From: an uncultured Granulosicoccaceae bacterium
Lineage (GTDB): Bacteria; Pseudomonadota; Gammaproteobacteria; Granulosicoccales; Granulosicoccaceae
DNA length: 64,000 nt
Direction of reading: 5' to 3'
NCBI GenBank assembly: GCA_938020525.1
Contig: CALIHW010000080.1
Coordinates: 1 to 64,000 of the forward strand
Shown here: piece by piece, positions 18,436-27,946 of the stretch
Layout: every line of letters starts with the position of its first letter
Numbering within the stretch: position 1 is the stretch's first letter
Notes under the pieces: model-generated
Database searches by the model: none
Told to the model about the DNA's origin: nothing
What the model saw: the letters and a program-made list of their open reading frames with translations, nothing else
Position numbers and translations under genes: made by a program

Positions 18436-20784
18436 ATGGATAGTGTCATCATTGATGCGCCTGCGAGTCGAGCCAAGCAAATAGAAGCCAGGCAGCCAGA
18501 AAGCAGGCAGCCAGAAAGCAGGCAGGCAAAAGTAAGGTTGAAAAGAAAATCTGAAGGTAGCCCTCCGTCGGATGAGCCAGAACCGGGGATCTTAAGTGTT
18601 GACCCGGACAATGTACATGCAGACCCTGGTGAGGAGACCGAAAATCTTATTGATCAGGGTCCACCTGCAGATGAAAACACAAAGAAACATGCTTTTGTCA
18701 TCATGCCGTATGGCGTAAAAGCAAGGCCCGATGGCAAAACGATAGATTTCGACAAGATATATGATGATCTAATCAAGCCGGTTTTGGAGAATCAGGGGTT
18801 TGAGCCGTTTCGAGCTGATGAAGAGACCGTGAGTGGCGATATTCATACGGATATGTTTCAAGAGCTACTGCTGGCCGATGTGGTGATCGCAGATCTCAGT
18901 ATTCACAATGCTAATGTCTTCTATGAACTGGGCGTGCGGCATGCATTCAGACGTCGCGGAGTGATACATATCAAGGCTCGGCTTGAAGGAAATTCTGTGC
19001 GCTTGCCGTTTGATGTGTTTAATGTCAGAACTATCAGCTATAACATCAACGAAGATGGAAAGCCTGATCAGGCGTTATTGACGCGTAATAAATCGAACTT
19101 TACCCAGGTGCTGCAAAGCACATGGAACTCCAATATAGACGCTATTCATAGTCCGATTTATAACTTGTTGTCCGGTCTTTCCGAGCCAGATCGTTCTACT
19201 CTTACGACACCTCTTGCAACCGGCTTTTGGAGAAACTATACCGACTGGCAGGAACGAATTGCCATTGCCCAGAGACGTAAGTACATCGGTGACATACTGT
19301 TGTTAACTGATGAAATCAGTAATCCTTTCATAAAAGAGGAAGCAGTCGGTGAGGTCGGTAGTGCACTGCGCGAGCTTGGCAGGCATGAGTTGGCGCTCAA
19401 TGAGTATCGAAAAGGGTTGGCGCTGAATCCTAAAAATCGAAAATTCAGACGGGAGGAGGCACGACTTCTAAACGCGTTGGGGCGGGTCGAAGCTGCCATT
19501 GTTAAGTTGGAACGACTGGTTGATGAGGAGCCGGATGACACCAAGGCCACCCGCTTTTTAGGAACCATCTATACACGCTTATGGGAAGACTGTTGGCTTG
19601 GTATGCATAAGGATCGGGATGATCGTCGTAAGGCAGCATTCAGTACATACCCGTGGCTGGTTAAAGCTATTGATACGTACTTAAATTGTTTTCATTCCAA
19701 TCTCAATAGCCATGAGCCTGGTATAAAAGCATATAGCCTCGGCAGTGTGCTCGTAAATCTGGCAGAGGAGTTTGATGATGAGCAGAACCCAAGTGCGGAT
19801 ATCGAGAGAATCCGTGCGTTATTACCTAATTTGGGTGCGACGCTGAGGTTTTCTCTGCAATCTAAAGGTGTTCACGCCAGTAACAGTTACTGGACGCTGG
19901 CGTCGTTGGCAGAGCTATTGTTGATCGATGGTGAAACAGAGTTAGCCATTACACGTGCCTATCAAAAAGCCATGTCCTACTCACGGCGCAAGATTAATTT
20001 CTTAAATGAGTCTCGGCAACGTCTTGAGTTCTATCGTGTGCTGGGTTTCAGACCCTCTAGAGCCACTGCGGCACTGCAGGTGCTAAATGCAGAGATTGCG
20101 CGGGTCGAAGCGGGTGGAATTGGAAAGCTACCGGTTGACTATCCGGAGCCAGCATCGGATGTTCAGGCATTTTTGTTTACCGGTCATATGCTGGATAAGC
20201 CGGATATGAAAACCGCCCGTTTTCCTGTAGAGGCAGAAGCATCCATGCAACTTGAAATTTCAAATAAGCTTGATGAGCTGAATGCGGATGATAACGACCA
20301 TGCCTTTTTAAGTGGCGCTGCCAATGGTGGAGATATCTTATTCATTGAAGAATGCATTAAGCGCAATATGGCGATACATATTCAGATGCCGTGTGATGAA
20401 GCGCGATATATAAACGAATGTATCGAACATGATGATTGGGTTGAAAGATACTACAAGATTCGCATTAACAATCGCGTTAATTTTCATTTTCAGGCAGATA
20501 GAGTTGGACGTCCTCGTATCGGGGTAGATCCCTACTATAGAAACCTGCGCTGGACTCTGTATTGTTCTCTGCAATTGGGTATTGATCGTCTTAGACTGAT
20601 AGCACTCTGGGATGGAAAATCAGATGCGGCCTGTGATGAAGATGGTAAACGCGTTAGTGAAATGATTCGCCAGATGAGAGATATTGGCGGCAGAGTAGTT
20701 CACCTCAATACCACAAAGCTGCTTAGTAACACCGCGCATGCTGCCCGTGCTGATGTATCAGCACCCACCATGGCAGCACCATGA
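18436..20784 (+). CDS. Multidomain signalling protein: nucleoside 2-deoxyribosyltransferase/TIR-like domain + TPR/TRAFs-binding (DUF4071)-like region + C-terminal SLOG-like Rossmann domain
   Basis: KKHAFVIMPYG...FDKIYDDLIKPVLENQGFEPFRADEE...ADVVIADLSIHNANVFYELGVRHAFR; TPR-like helices; C-term FLFTGHMLD...FLSGAANGGDILFIEECIKRNMAIHIQMPCD. Confidence 0.75.
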   Translation: MDSVIIDAPASRAKQIEARQPESRQPESRQAKVRLKRKSEGSPPSDEPEPGILSVDPDNVHADPGEETENLIDQGPPADENTKKHAFVIMPYGVKARPDGKTIDFDKIYDDLIKPVLENQGFEPFRADEETVSGDIHTDMFQELLLADVVIADLSIHNANVFYELGVRHAFRRRGVIHIKARLEGNSVRLPFDVFNVRTISYNINEDGKPDQALLTRNKSNFTQVLQSTWNSNIDAIHSPIYNLLSGLSEPDRSTLTTPLATGFWRNYTDWQERIAIAQRRKYIGDILLLTDEISNPFIKEEAVGEVGSALRELGRHELALNEYRKGLALNPKNRKFRREEARLLNALGRVEAAIVKLERLVDEEPDDTKATRFLGTIYTRLWEDCWLGMHKDRDDRRKAAFSTYPWLVKAIDTYLNCFHSNLNSHEPGIKAYSLGSVLVNLAEEFDDEQNPSADIERIRALLPNLGATLRFSLQSKGVHASNSYWTLASLAELLLIDGETELAITRAYQKAMSYSRRKINFLNESRQRLEFYRVLGFRPSRATAALQVLNAEIARVEAGGIGKLPVDYPEPASDVQAFLFTGHMLDKPDMKTARFPVEAEASMQLEISNKLDELNADDNDHAFLSGAANGGDILFIEECIKRNMAIHIQMPCDEARYINECIEHDDWVERYYKIRINNRVNFHFQADRVGRPRIGVDPYYRNLRWTLYCSLQLGIDRLRLIALWDGKSDAACDEDGKRVSEMIRQMRDIGGRVVHLNTTKLLSNTAHAARADVSAPTMAAP
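18475..18534 (+). repeat. In-frame 15-bp repeats encoding [KR]Qxxx x4
   Basis: AAGCAAATAGAAGCC / AGGCAGCCAGAAAGC / AGGCAGCCAGAAAGC / AGGCAGGCAAAAGTA (KQIEA RQPES RQPES RQAKV). Confidence 0.9.
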
Positions 20785-21962
20785 GACCGTTGCAAGCGGA
20801 TGTACATCAGCATCTCTATACACCGGGGCCAAAACGAATACTTACACTGGACGGTGGTGGGATACGCGGTGTCATAAGTCTGCAGATTTTAAAAAAAGTA
20901 GAGTCTTTGTTGCAGCAACGCCACGGAGCGCAAATGCGTCTGTGTGATTACTTTGACCTGATAGCCGGCACTTCCACTGGTGCGATAATAGCTGCCGGTC
21001 TTGCAATAGGTATGCGCGTCGATGAGATTGACTCACTTTACCGCAAGCTTGGTGCACAGGTATTTAAGCAGCAGTTTTTCAGGCGTGGTCTTTTGCGTGC
21101 GAAGTTCAGCTCCGCTGCACTCGAGGCGGAGCTTGAAAGACAATTCTCAGATATATCACTGGGCAGCAAGCAAGTTAAAACGGGTCTTGCAATTGTGCTA
21201 AAACGACTTGATACAGGTAGTCCCTGGGTGGTGTACAACGCTCCGACTGGTAAATATTTTAGTAAGCGGCCCGGGAAGAAAGGTGTTGCCAACAAAGATT
21301 TTTTATTACGAGACTTAATCCGTGCCAGTGCAGCAGCACCTACCTATTTTGAGCCGGAAGCGCTTGCCATTGCCGAGAGTGTTAGTGGTGCTTTTGTCGA
21401 CGGTGGGGTCAGTCCGCATAATAATCCTGCGCTACAGACTTTTTTACTGGCAACGCTTAGTGGCTATGGGCTGCAGTGGTCAAGCGGTGCAGATCAATTG
21501 TTCCTGGTGTCGGTTGGAACCGGTACGTCTGAGGTTGAGCTCAACACGCAGGAAGTAATGAACCAGAGTGCAGCGACTCTGGGTGTCAGGTCACTGGTAA
21601 CTTTGATGAACGATACATCAAGCTTGAATGAAATGATTCTACAATCGATTTCAGACAGCCCGACTGCAAGGCAAATAGATCGGGTAGTTGGTGAAATGCG
21701 CAGTGATCAACTGGCGGGTAAGCCTTTGTTGTCCTATCTGCGCTACGATGCGAGGCTTGATTGCAAATGGCTGAGAGAGCATCTTGCAATGCAATACAAT
21801 CAGAATCAAATAGATGCACTTGAAAGTTTATCGAACGCAAACAACATTCAGGAACTAGCCGAAATTGGGCGTAGCTGTGGCGACAATCTGGTAAAAGCGA
21901 GTCACTTTTCCAGGTCTTTTGATGTCAGCAGCTCACGCCTAACCGAAACAGTGGCTGTTTGA
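20781..21962 (+). CDS. Patatin-like phospholipase (CapV-like)
   Basis: RILTLDGGGIRGVISLQIL oxyanion motif, IAGTSTGAIIAAGLA Ser motif, GAFVDGGVSPHNNPA Asp motif; ATGA overlap with upstream gene. Confidence 0.93.
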   Translation: MRPLQADVHQHLYTPGPKRILTLDGGGIRGVISLQILKKVESLLQQRHGAQMRLCDYFDLIAGTSTGAIIAAGLAIGMRVDEIDSLYRKLGAQVFKQQFFRRGLLRAKFSSAALEAELERQFSDISLGSKQVKTGLAIVLKRLDTGSPWVVYNAPTGKYFSKRPGKKGVANKDFLLRDLIRASAAAPTYFEPEALAIAESVSGAFVDGGVSPHNNPALQTFLLATLSGYGLQWSSGADQLFLVSVGTGTSEVELNTQEVMNQSAATLGVRSLVTLMNDTSSLNEMILQSISDSPTARQIDRVVGEMRSDQLAGKPLLSYLRYDARLDCKWLREHLAMQYNQNQIDALESLSNANNIQELAEIGRSCGDNLVKASHFSRSFDVSSSRLTETVAV

Positions 21963-21980
21963 TTGGTTGTTTGATTGGCC
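21957..21980. repeat. 12-bp tandem duplication TGTTTGATTGGY x2
   Basis: tgtttgattggt / tgtttgattggc, spans the patatin stop codon. Confidence 0.85.
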
Positions 21981-21984
21981 TGAT

Positions 21985-22788
21985 TTACCTAATAATCTGT
22001 GCCCAGGCAGAATGATTATGTATTGACTCGAAGTTTTCTACTTCCAGATCATAGGAGGCGATATTTTTATTGTCGTTAAGGACGGCGGCGACTTCCCGAA
22101 TCAGATCTTCGACAAAGCGGGGGTTGTCGTAAGCGTGTTCGGTGACAAACTTTTCATCAGCACGTTTTAACTGACTGTAGAGTTGTGCAGATGCTTGTTG
22201 TTCTGCGCTGACTATCACGTCTTCCCAGTAAAAGTTGTGTTGATCCTGTAGTAGCGCATTGATAGAAATGACTGATCTCTGGCTATGAGCACCGTATTTG
22301 GAGATTTCTTTTGAACAAGGGCAAAGCGTTGTAACCGGGATATCTGTTTGAACTCTGGTTTCTGTAGTGCCGTCGGTTAGTGTGTTGCACTGTAGTTTGA
22401 TATTGTAATCAAGCATGCCAGTCTGGCCAGTAACAGGGGCTGCTTTGTCTATAAAGTACGGGAACTCTATGCTGATCGTTCCTGCGTTACTTTCAAGACG
22501 GCCTAACATTTCAGTTTGTATTTCAGTAATACTTTGCGATGTTATTTCAAATTGTCTGTAGTCGTTTAACAGTTGCGTAAAACGGGACATGTGAGTCCCT
22601 TTTTTATCTTTTTGCAAGAACACAGACAGTGCGCATGTCGCGACACTGTGTTGTGGTGCAGACTTGTCACGCACGATAACCGGGCTGCGAATAGCTTTTA
22701 TACCGACACGATGAATGTCGAGCTGTCGCGAATCCTTGTAGCCCTGTACGTCGGGCATCGCAGCGTTCGAACCGGGAGTGTCAGTCAT
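21985..22788 (-). CDS. folE2: GTP cyclohydrolase FolE2 (type IB)
   Basis: VTTLCPCSKEISKYGAHSQRSVISI; EDLIREVAAVL...YDLEVENFESIHNHSAWA. Confidence 0.95.
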   Translation of the reverse strand: MTDTPGSNAAMPDVQGYKDSRQLDIHRVGIKAIRSPVIVRDKSAPQHSVATCALSVFLQKDKKGTHMSRFTQLLNDYRQFEITSQSITEIQTEMLGRLESNAGTISIEFPYFIDKAAPVTGQTGMLDYNIKLQCNTLTDGTTETRVQTDIPVTTLCPCSKEISKYGAHSQRSVISINALLQDQHNFYWEDVIVSAEQQASAQLYSQLKRADEKFVTEHAYDNPRFVEDLIREVAAVLNDNKNIASYDLEVENFESIHNHSAWAQIIR

Positions 22789-22850
22789 AACCAGAGATAA
22801 AAGTCATAGGGTGGGTAGGGGTAGTTTATTCGTAGATATTTTTATAGCGA

Positions 22851-24764
22851 TTACTGGGTAGCGGTAATTTTTTCAGTGACAGCAGAAATCTCGCCTGTGT
22901 CGAGAAAGCTGGCTATCTTTTGCTCAATACCTTCCTGATCAAGTCCACACTGAGCCAGGAGTTCATCTCGCTCGCCGTGCTCATCGTAACTATTAGGTAG
23001 TCCTATGTTCAGAACACGGCTTCTTAAATTAAGCTTGTGTATGCATTCATTAATTGCGCTACCAGCACCACCTGCAATGGTGTTTTCTTCTATTGTAATC
23101 AGATGATCATGGCTGTCGGCAATTTCTTTTATCATAGCTTCATCAAGCGGTACTACAAAGCGCATGTTGACAACAGTGGCACCCAGTTTTTTGCCAATGA
23201 TGGTGGCGGTTTCAACCATGCTGCCGAAGGCGAGTAGTGCGATGCCACCGCCTGCATTAACGATTTCAGCTTTGCCCCACGGCAGTGTTGTTAATTCTTG
23301 CTCGACTGCCACACCTGGGCCCGTACCACGCGGATACCGCACCGCAACCGGCCCTTTGTGCTGCAGTCCGGTGTGGAGCATTTGACGACATTCGTTTTCA
23401 TTGGCTGGTGCCAGAACTGCCATGTTCGGCAGGCATCTTAGATAAGAGATGTCATAGCTACCAGCGTGTGTGGGTCCGTCAGGTCCCACGAGCCCTGCAC
23501 GATCCACAGCGAACAATACATCAAGATTCTGCACTGCGACATCATGAACAATCTGATCATAGGCGCGTTGCATAAAAGTTGAGTAGATGGCGACAACAGG
23601 TTTCATGTCTTCACAGGCAAGGCCCGCCGCCAGTGTGACCGAGTGTTGTTCTGCAATGCCGACGTCGAAGTAACGATCCGGGAATTGTTTTTCAAATTCA
23701 ACCAGGCCTGAGCCTTCACGCATGGCAGGGGTGATACCGACTACCCTCTCATCTTTCGCTGCGACGTCACACAACCAGTTACCGAATACTTCAGTGTATG
23801 TAGGACCGCTGCTTTTCTTTGCCTCGCCTGATTTCTTTTTACCGGTTGCAGGGTCGAAGGGTGTTACCGCGTGTAGTGCGAGTGCGTCTTCTTCTGCAAA
23901 TTTATAACCTTTACCTTTCTGCGTTACTGCATGTAGCAGGATAGGGCCTTGAATGTTAGTCAGGTTGTTTAATACTTTAACGAGGTTCGGTAGATCATGG
24001 CCGTCAACCGGGCCAAAGTATTGAAAGCCGAGCTCTTCAAACATGGTTGCAGGTACGACCATGCCTTTCATGTGCTCTTCTGTGCGCTTGGCAAATTCCA
24101 TAACCGGTGGGAAGTGTCTAAGCAGTTTTTTGCTGCCTTCACGTGCACCGGAATAGGTGCGACTGGATAGTATTCTGGTGAGGTATTTATTTAGTGCACC
24201 AACATTTGGTGAGATCGACATGTCGTTGTCGTTCAGTATCACGATCAAGTTGGCTTTTTGATCACCGGCATTGTTGAGCGCTTCAAATGCCATCCCGGCT
24301 GTCATTGCACCATCACCGATGACAGCAATGGCGTTTCTTTCTTCACCTTTTAATTCTGCAGCCAGCGCCATGCCGAGTGCTGCACTGATTGAAGTGCTTG
24401 AGTGGCCGACTCCGAAGGTGTCATATTCACTTTCGCTGCGCTTTGGAAAGCCTGCCAGTCCGCCGTGCTTGCGCATAGTGTTCATCTGATCGCGACGGCC
24501 AGTGAGTATTTTGTGTGGGTAAGTCTGATGCCCTACGTCCCACACGATTCTGTCATGTGGTGTATTGAATACATGATGCAAAGCAATAGTCAGCTCAACG
24601 GTACCGAGGCTGGCACCGAGATGTCCACCGGTTTCGGCAACCGAGTTAACCAGATAGGTGCGCAGCTCTGCTGCCAGCTCGACGAGTTGATCGGTTGATA
24701 GATCTTTCAGGTCAGCTGGCTTCTGAACGTTACCTAGCAGTGGGTAGTCGTTTTTATTCAGCAT
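22851..24764 (-). CDS. dxs: 1-deoxy-D-xylulose-5-phosphate synthase
   Basis: [72 protein letters not shown]. Confidence 0.98.
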   Translation of the reverse strand: MLNKNDYPLLGNVQKPADLKDLSTDQLVELAAELRTYLVNSVAETGGHLGASLGTVELTIALHHVFNTPHDRIVWDVGHQTYPHKILTGRRDQMNTMRKHGGLAGFPKRSESEYDTFGVGHSSTSISAALGMALAAELKGEERNAIAVIGDGAMTAGMAFEALNNAGDQKANLIVILNDNDMSISPNVGALNKYLTRILSSRTYSGAREGSKKLLRHFPPVMEFAKRTEEHMKGMVVPATMFEELGFQYFGPVDGHDLPNLVKVLNNLTNIQGPILLHAVTQKGKGYKFAEEDALALHAVTPFDPATGKKKSGEAKKSSGPTYTEVFGNWLCDVAAKDERVVGITPAMREGSGLVEFEKQFPDRYFDVGIAEQHSVTLAAGLACEDMKPVVAIYSTFMQRAYDQIVHDVAVQNLDVLFAVDRAGLVGPDGPTHAGSYDISYLRCLPNMAVLAPANENECRQMLHTGLQHKGPVAVRYPRGTGPGVAVEQELTTLPWGKAEIVNAGGGIALLAFGSMVETATIIGKKLGATVVNMRFVVPLDEAMIKEIADSHDHLITIEENTIAGGAGSAINECIHKLNLRSRVLNIGLPNSYDEHGERDELLAQCGLDQEGIEQKIASFLDTGEISAVTEKITATQ

Positions 24765-24876
24765 CTAATATCACTGGTTTTTTGTTCGGTCGCTTGTCGG
24801 TAAACATTGGGGCAACTTAAGGATATTTCCACTTCCAAAGGGCGGGATAGGTCATCGCAACCCAACTTTATAGCAT

Positions 24877-25773
24877 CTAATGTGAACGGCTGACGATATA
24901 GCTTGCCAGATCGCGCAATTCGTCAAACTCTACGCCGTAGTTTTCCAGCGCGGCTAATGCCCGATCACGCTGTTGGTGGGCGTGTGCGCGAGCTCCGTCA
25001 AGCCCCATTATCGACGGAAAAGTAGGTTTATTCAAAGCGATATCAGCGCCCTGGGTTTTGCCGAGTATCTCAGTGTCGCCGACGACATCAAGAATGTCAT
25101 CAACAATCTGGAAGCTCAGGCCGATGGCGTCACCATAAGTACGCAAATTTGCCACCAGCGCGTCATCTGTGACGTGAGCGCAGGTCGCACCCAGGACTAC
25201 GCTTGCCTTGATCAATGCACCGGTTTTACAGCGGTGCATGGCTTCAAGCTGCTCGAGATTGAGTGTTTGCCCGACAGCTTGCAGGTCGATTGCCTGGCCG
25301 GCTGCCATACCCTCAATTCCGCTGGCACGGCCGAGTTCGTCCATCATGTTAATAATGACAGACGGGTCAAGTTTGTCTTTGAGTGAAATGGCAAGAGTCG
25401 TGAAGGCGAGTGCCTGCAGAGCATCACCGGCAAGAATTGCCGTTGCCTCACCGTATTTGATATGGCAGGTTGGATTACCGCGACGCAGGTCGTCATCGTC
25501 CATTGAGGGGAGGTCATCATGGACCAGAGAGTACGCGTGCATGTATTCAATCGCACACGCAGGTACATCGAGCACATCCGGGTCTGCCCCTAATGCTTTG
25601 CCGGTGGCATAAACGAGCACGGGTCGTATACGCTTGCCACCATTGAGGGTGGCGTATTGCATAGCGGCTTCAAGTGTTGTGCCGGTGTGCTCTGTATCCG
25701 GCAGATGTTGCAACAGTGCTTTATCAACCCGGTCACGATAGTAATTTAGTCGGTCAGTGATTGACTCTGTCAC
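24877..25773 (-). CDS. ispA: Farnesyl/geranyl diphosphate synthase
   Basis: GGKRIRPVLVYATG; YSLVHDDLPSMDDDDLRRG (FARM); QIVDDILDVVGD (SARM). Confidence 0.96.
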   Translation of the reverse strand: MTESITDRLNYYRDRVDKALLQHLPDTEHTGTTLEAAMQYATLNGGKRIRPVLVYATGKALGADPDVLDVPACAIEYMHAYSLVHDDLPSMDDDDLRRGNPTCHIKYGEATAILAGDALQALAFTTLAISLKDKLDPSVIINMMDELGRASGIEGMAAGQAIDLQAVGQTLNLEQLEAMHRCKTGALIKASVVLGATCAHVTDDALVANLRTYGDAIGLSFQIVDDILDVVGDTEILGKTQGADIALNKPTFPSIMGLDGARAHAHQQRDRALAALENYGVEFDELRDLASYIVSRSH

Positions 25774-26027
25774 GACTCGAAATCCTCGAGCTCGCCTTCT
25801 TTAGCACCTTTATCTGTCATCAGGATTTTGATTTTCTTTTCAGCGTCAGTAAGCGACTGCTGACAGAACTTGCTGAGTTTCATACCGCGTTCAAACTGTA
25901 CCAGTGATTCTTCCAGTGACTGATCACCACCTTCGAGGTTTTCAATAAGTTCCTCGAGTTCAGATAATGCATCTTCGAACTTTGTGCTTTTTGGAATCGC
26001 TGGGGATTTTTTACTCATGGTATTCAA
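25770..26027 (-). CDS. xseB: Exodeoxyribonuclease VII small subunit
   Basis: FEDALSELEELIENLEGGDQSLEESLVQFERGMKLSKFCQQSL; overlaps ispA. Confidence 0.93.
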   Translation of the reverse strand: MNTMSKKSPAIPKSTKFEDALSELEELIENLEGGDQSLEESLVQFERGMKLSKFCQQSLTDAEKKIKILMTDKGAKEGELEDFES

Positions 26028-26101
26028 TTAGTCTTTGTGCTGTTCTGATTTCAAGTCTGATATAAATCTTTAATTTGGATACAATTTATTAAGTGCTGGT
26101 T

Positions 26102-27460
26102 TTATAAATGTTCGAGCGCATCAGTGAGTCTTTTAACTGCAATCACTTCAAGGCCTTTGATAGTTGATCGAGGTTTGTTGGCGAATGGAACTATTGCTCT
26201 TGTGATGCCGTGCTTTTGCGCCTCTGTCAGACGCTCCTGTCCGTTAGTAACGGGACGCACCTCACCGGATAAACCAATTTCACCGAATACCGCAAGCTTG
26301 TTATCGAGTGTGATATCTCTGAATGAAGACACTGCAGCCAGCAGCACCGGCAGATCTGCTGCAGTTTCAGAAATGCGCACCCCACCGACGATATTAATAA
26401 AGACATCCTGATCGTGCATGGTAACACCCGCGTGGCGTTGCAACACTGCGAGCAACATATTGAGTCGGTTTTGTTCTAGCCCGAGTGTGACTCGCCGCGG
26501 GTAGCTGCCATGGCTACCGGTTACCAGTGCCTGAGCTTCTACCAGTAGTGGCCTTGAGCCTTCACGGGTAACCATGATGACGGAGCCTGCGACTGGTTCA
26601 TCGTGGCGGGATAAAAACAGCGCCGATGGATTTTTAACACCTTTGAGTCCAGTCTCTTCCATGACGAACACACCGAGCTCATTAACTGCACCAAATCGAT
26701 TTTTGATAGCACGAATCACCCGGTAACGGCTGTTGGTATCGCCTTCAAAATAGAGCACGGTATCAACCATGTGCTCTAGTACACGCGGACCTGCCAGTGC
26801 CCCTTCCTTTGTTACATGACCAACGACAAACATGGCGATGTTAGTTTGCTTGGCAAAACGAACCAGGTGTGCGGCGGACTCGCGAACCTGTGCCACAGAG
26901 CCGGGTGCAGATTGAAGCTGATCGGTGTAGACCGTTTGAATAGAGTCGACCACCATGATTTGCGGCTGATCTTTTTGCGCGTGGGCTGTGATTGCCTCGA
27001 CACTTGTCTCGGTTAGCAGGCGGAGGTTTTTTGCCGGTAAGCCAAGCCGGCGTGCACGCAGTGTCACCTGCTGCAGTGATTCCTCACCTGTGACATACAG
27101 AGTCGGGTAGTCATTTGAAATGGCAGCGAGGCATTGAAGTAATAGAGTTGACTTACCTATGCCCGGGTCACCACCAATCAATGTGACTGAGCCCGGTACC
27201 AGGCCGCCGCCCAGTGCCCGGTCCAGTTCACCGAGGCCGCTGCTTACCCGCGGCTCTTCCTCGAGACTGACGTTCTCAATTGACGTTATCACTGACTTGC
27301 CAGCGTAGCCGTCAAATCGTGGTGCTTTTTTATTGGCGGTTGGCGCCGCTAGTGATTCTTCGAGCGTATTCCACTCGCCGCAGTCTGCACATTGGCCGCT
27401 CCATTTGGGCGACAAAGCGCCACAGGCCCGGCAACTGTAGCTGAGTTTTGATTTGGCCAT
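26102..27460 (-). CDS. radA: DNA repair protein RadA
   Basis: Zn finger CRACGALSPKWSGQCADCGEWNTL; LIGGDPGIGKSTLLLQ; KNRFGAVNELGVF; start trimmed to MAKSKLSYSC. Confidence 0.96.
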   Translation of the reverse strand: MAKSKLSYSCRACGALSPKWSGQCADCGEWNTLEESLAAPTANKKAPRFDGYAGKSVITSIENVSLEEEPRVSSGLGELDRALGGGLVPGSVTLIGGDPGIGKSTLLLQCLAAISNDYPTLYVTGEESLQQVTLRARRLGLPAKNLRLLTETSVEAITAHAQKDQPQIMVVDSIQTVYTDQLQSAPGSVAQVRESAAHLVRFAKQTNIAMFVVGHVTKEGALAGPRVLEHMVDTVLYFEGDTNSRYRVIRAIKNRFGAVNELGVFVMEETGLKGVKNPSALFLSRHDEPVAGSVIMVTREGSRPLLVEAQALVTGSHGSYPRRVTLGLEQNRLNMLLAVLQRHAGVTMHDQDVFINIVGGVRISETAADLPVLLAAVSSFRDITLDNKLAVFGEIGLSGEVRPVTNGQERLTEAQKHGITRAIVPFANKPRSTIKGLEVIAVKRLTDALEHL

Positions 27461-27578
27461 GACAACAACGGTAAGAATGAATTCGGGTATTGTATCCCGA
27501 CGAGGTGTAGATCGGGCGATTTTGCGCCAGTACACTGTAAATAATAATGCGGCTGAAAGATTGCTAGAGAATGGTTAA

Positions 27579-27929
27579 ATGAAAAGTACCAATCTGCAGA
27601 ATAAGCTCTCGCTCTTTTCGGATCACTGGTCGCCCAAGGCCGTTGCTGAATTCAATGGCCATGATGTGATGGTGGTGAAAGTACAGGGTGAATTTAACTG
27701 GCATTCACACGATCATACGGATGATTTTTTCATGGTGCTGTCTGGCAAACTGATCATTCAACTGCGTGACGGTGATGTCGAGCTTAATCCGGGTGAACTT
27801 TATGTTGTGCCCAAAGGTGTTGAACATTGTCCGAAGGCAGAGGAAGAAACACACTTGCTGCTAATTGAACCTGCCGGCACGCCAAACACTGGTGACCATG
27901 AAACGGCAGCTGTAATCGATCGTCTCTAA
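27579..27929 (+). CDS. Cupin-domain protein
   Basis: FNWHSHDHTDDFFMVLSGKLIIQLRDGDVELNPGELYVVPKGVEHCPKAEEE. Confidence 0.9.
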   Translation: MKSTNLQNKLSLFSDHWSPKAVAEFNGHDVMVVKVQGEFNWHSHDHTDDFFMVLSGKLIIQLRDGDVELNPGELYVVPKGVEHCPKAEEETHLLLIEPAGTPNTGDHETAAVIDRL

Positions 27930-27946
27930 AAATCGTTAGCGTTAAA

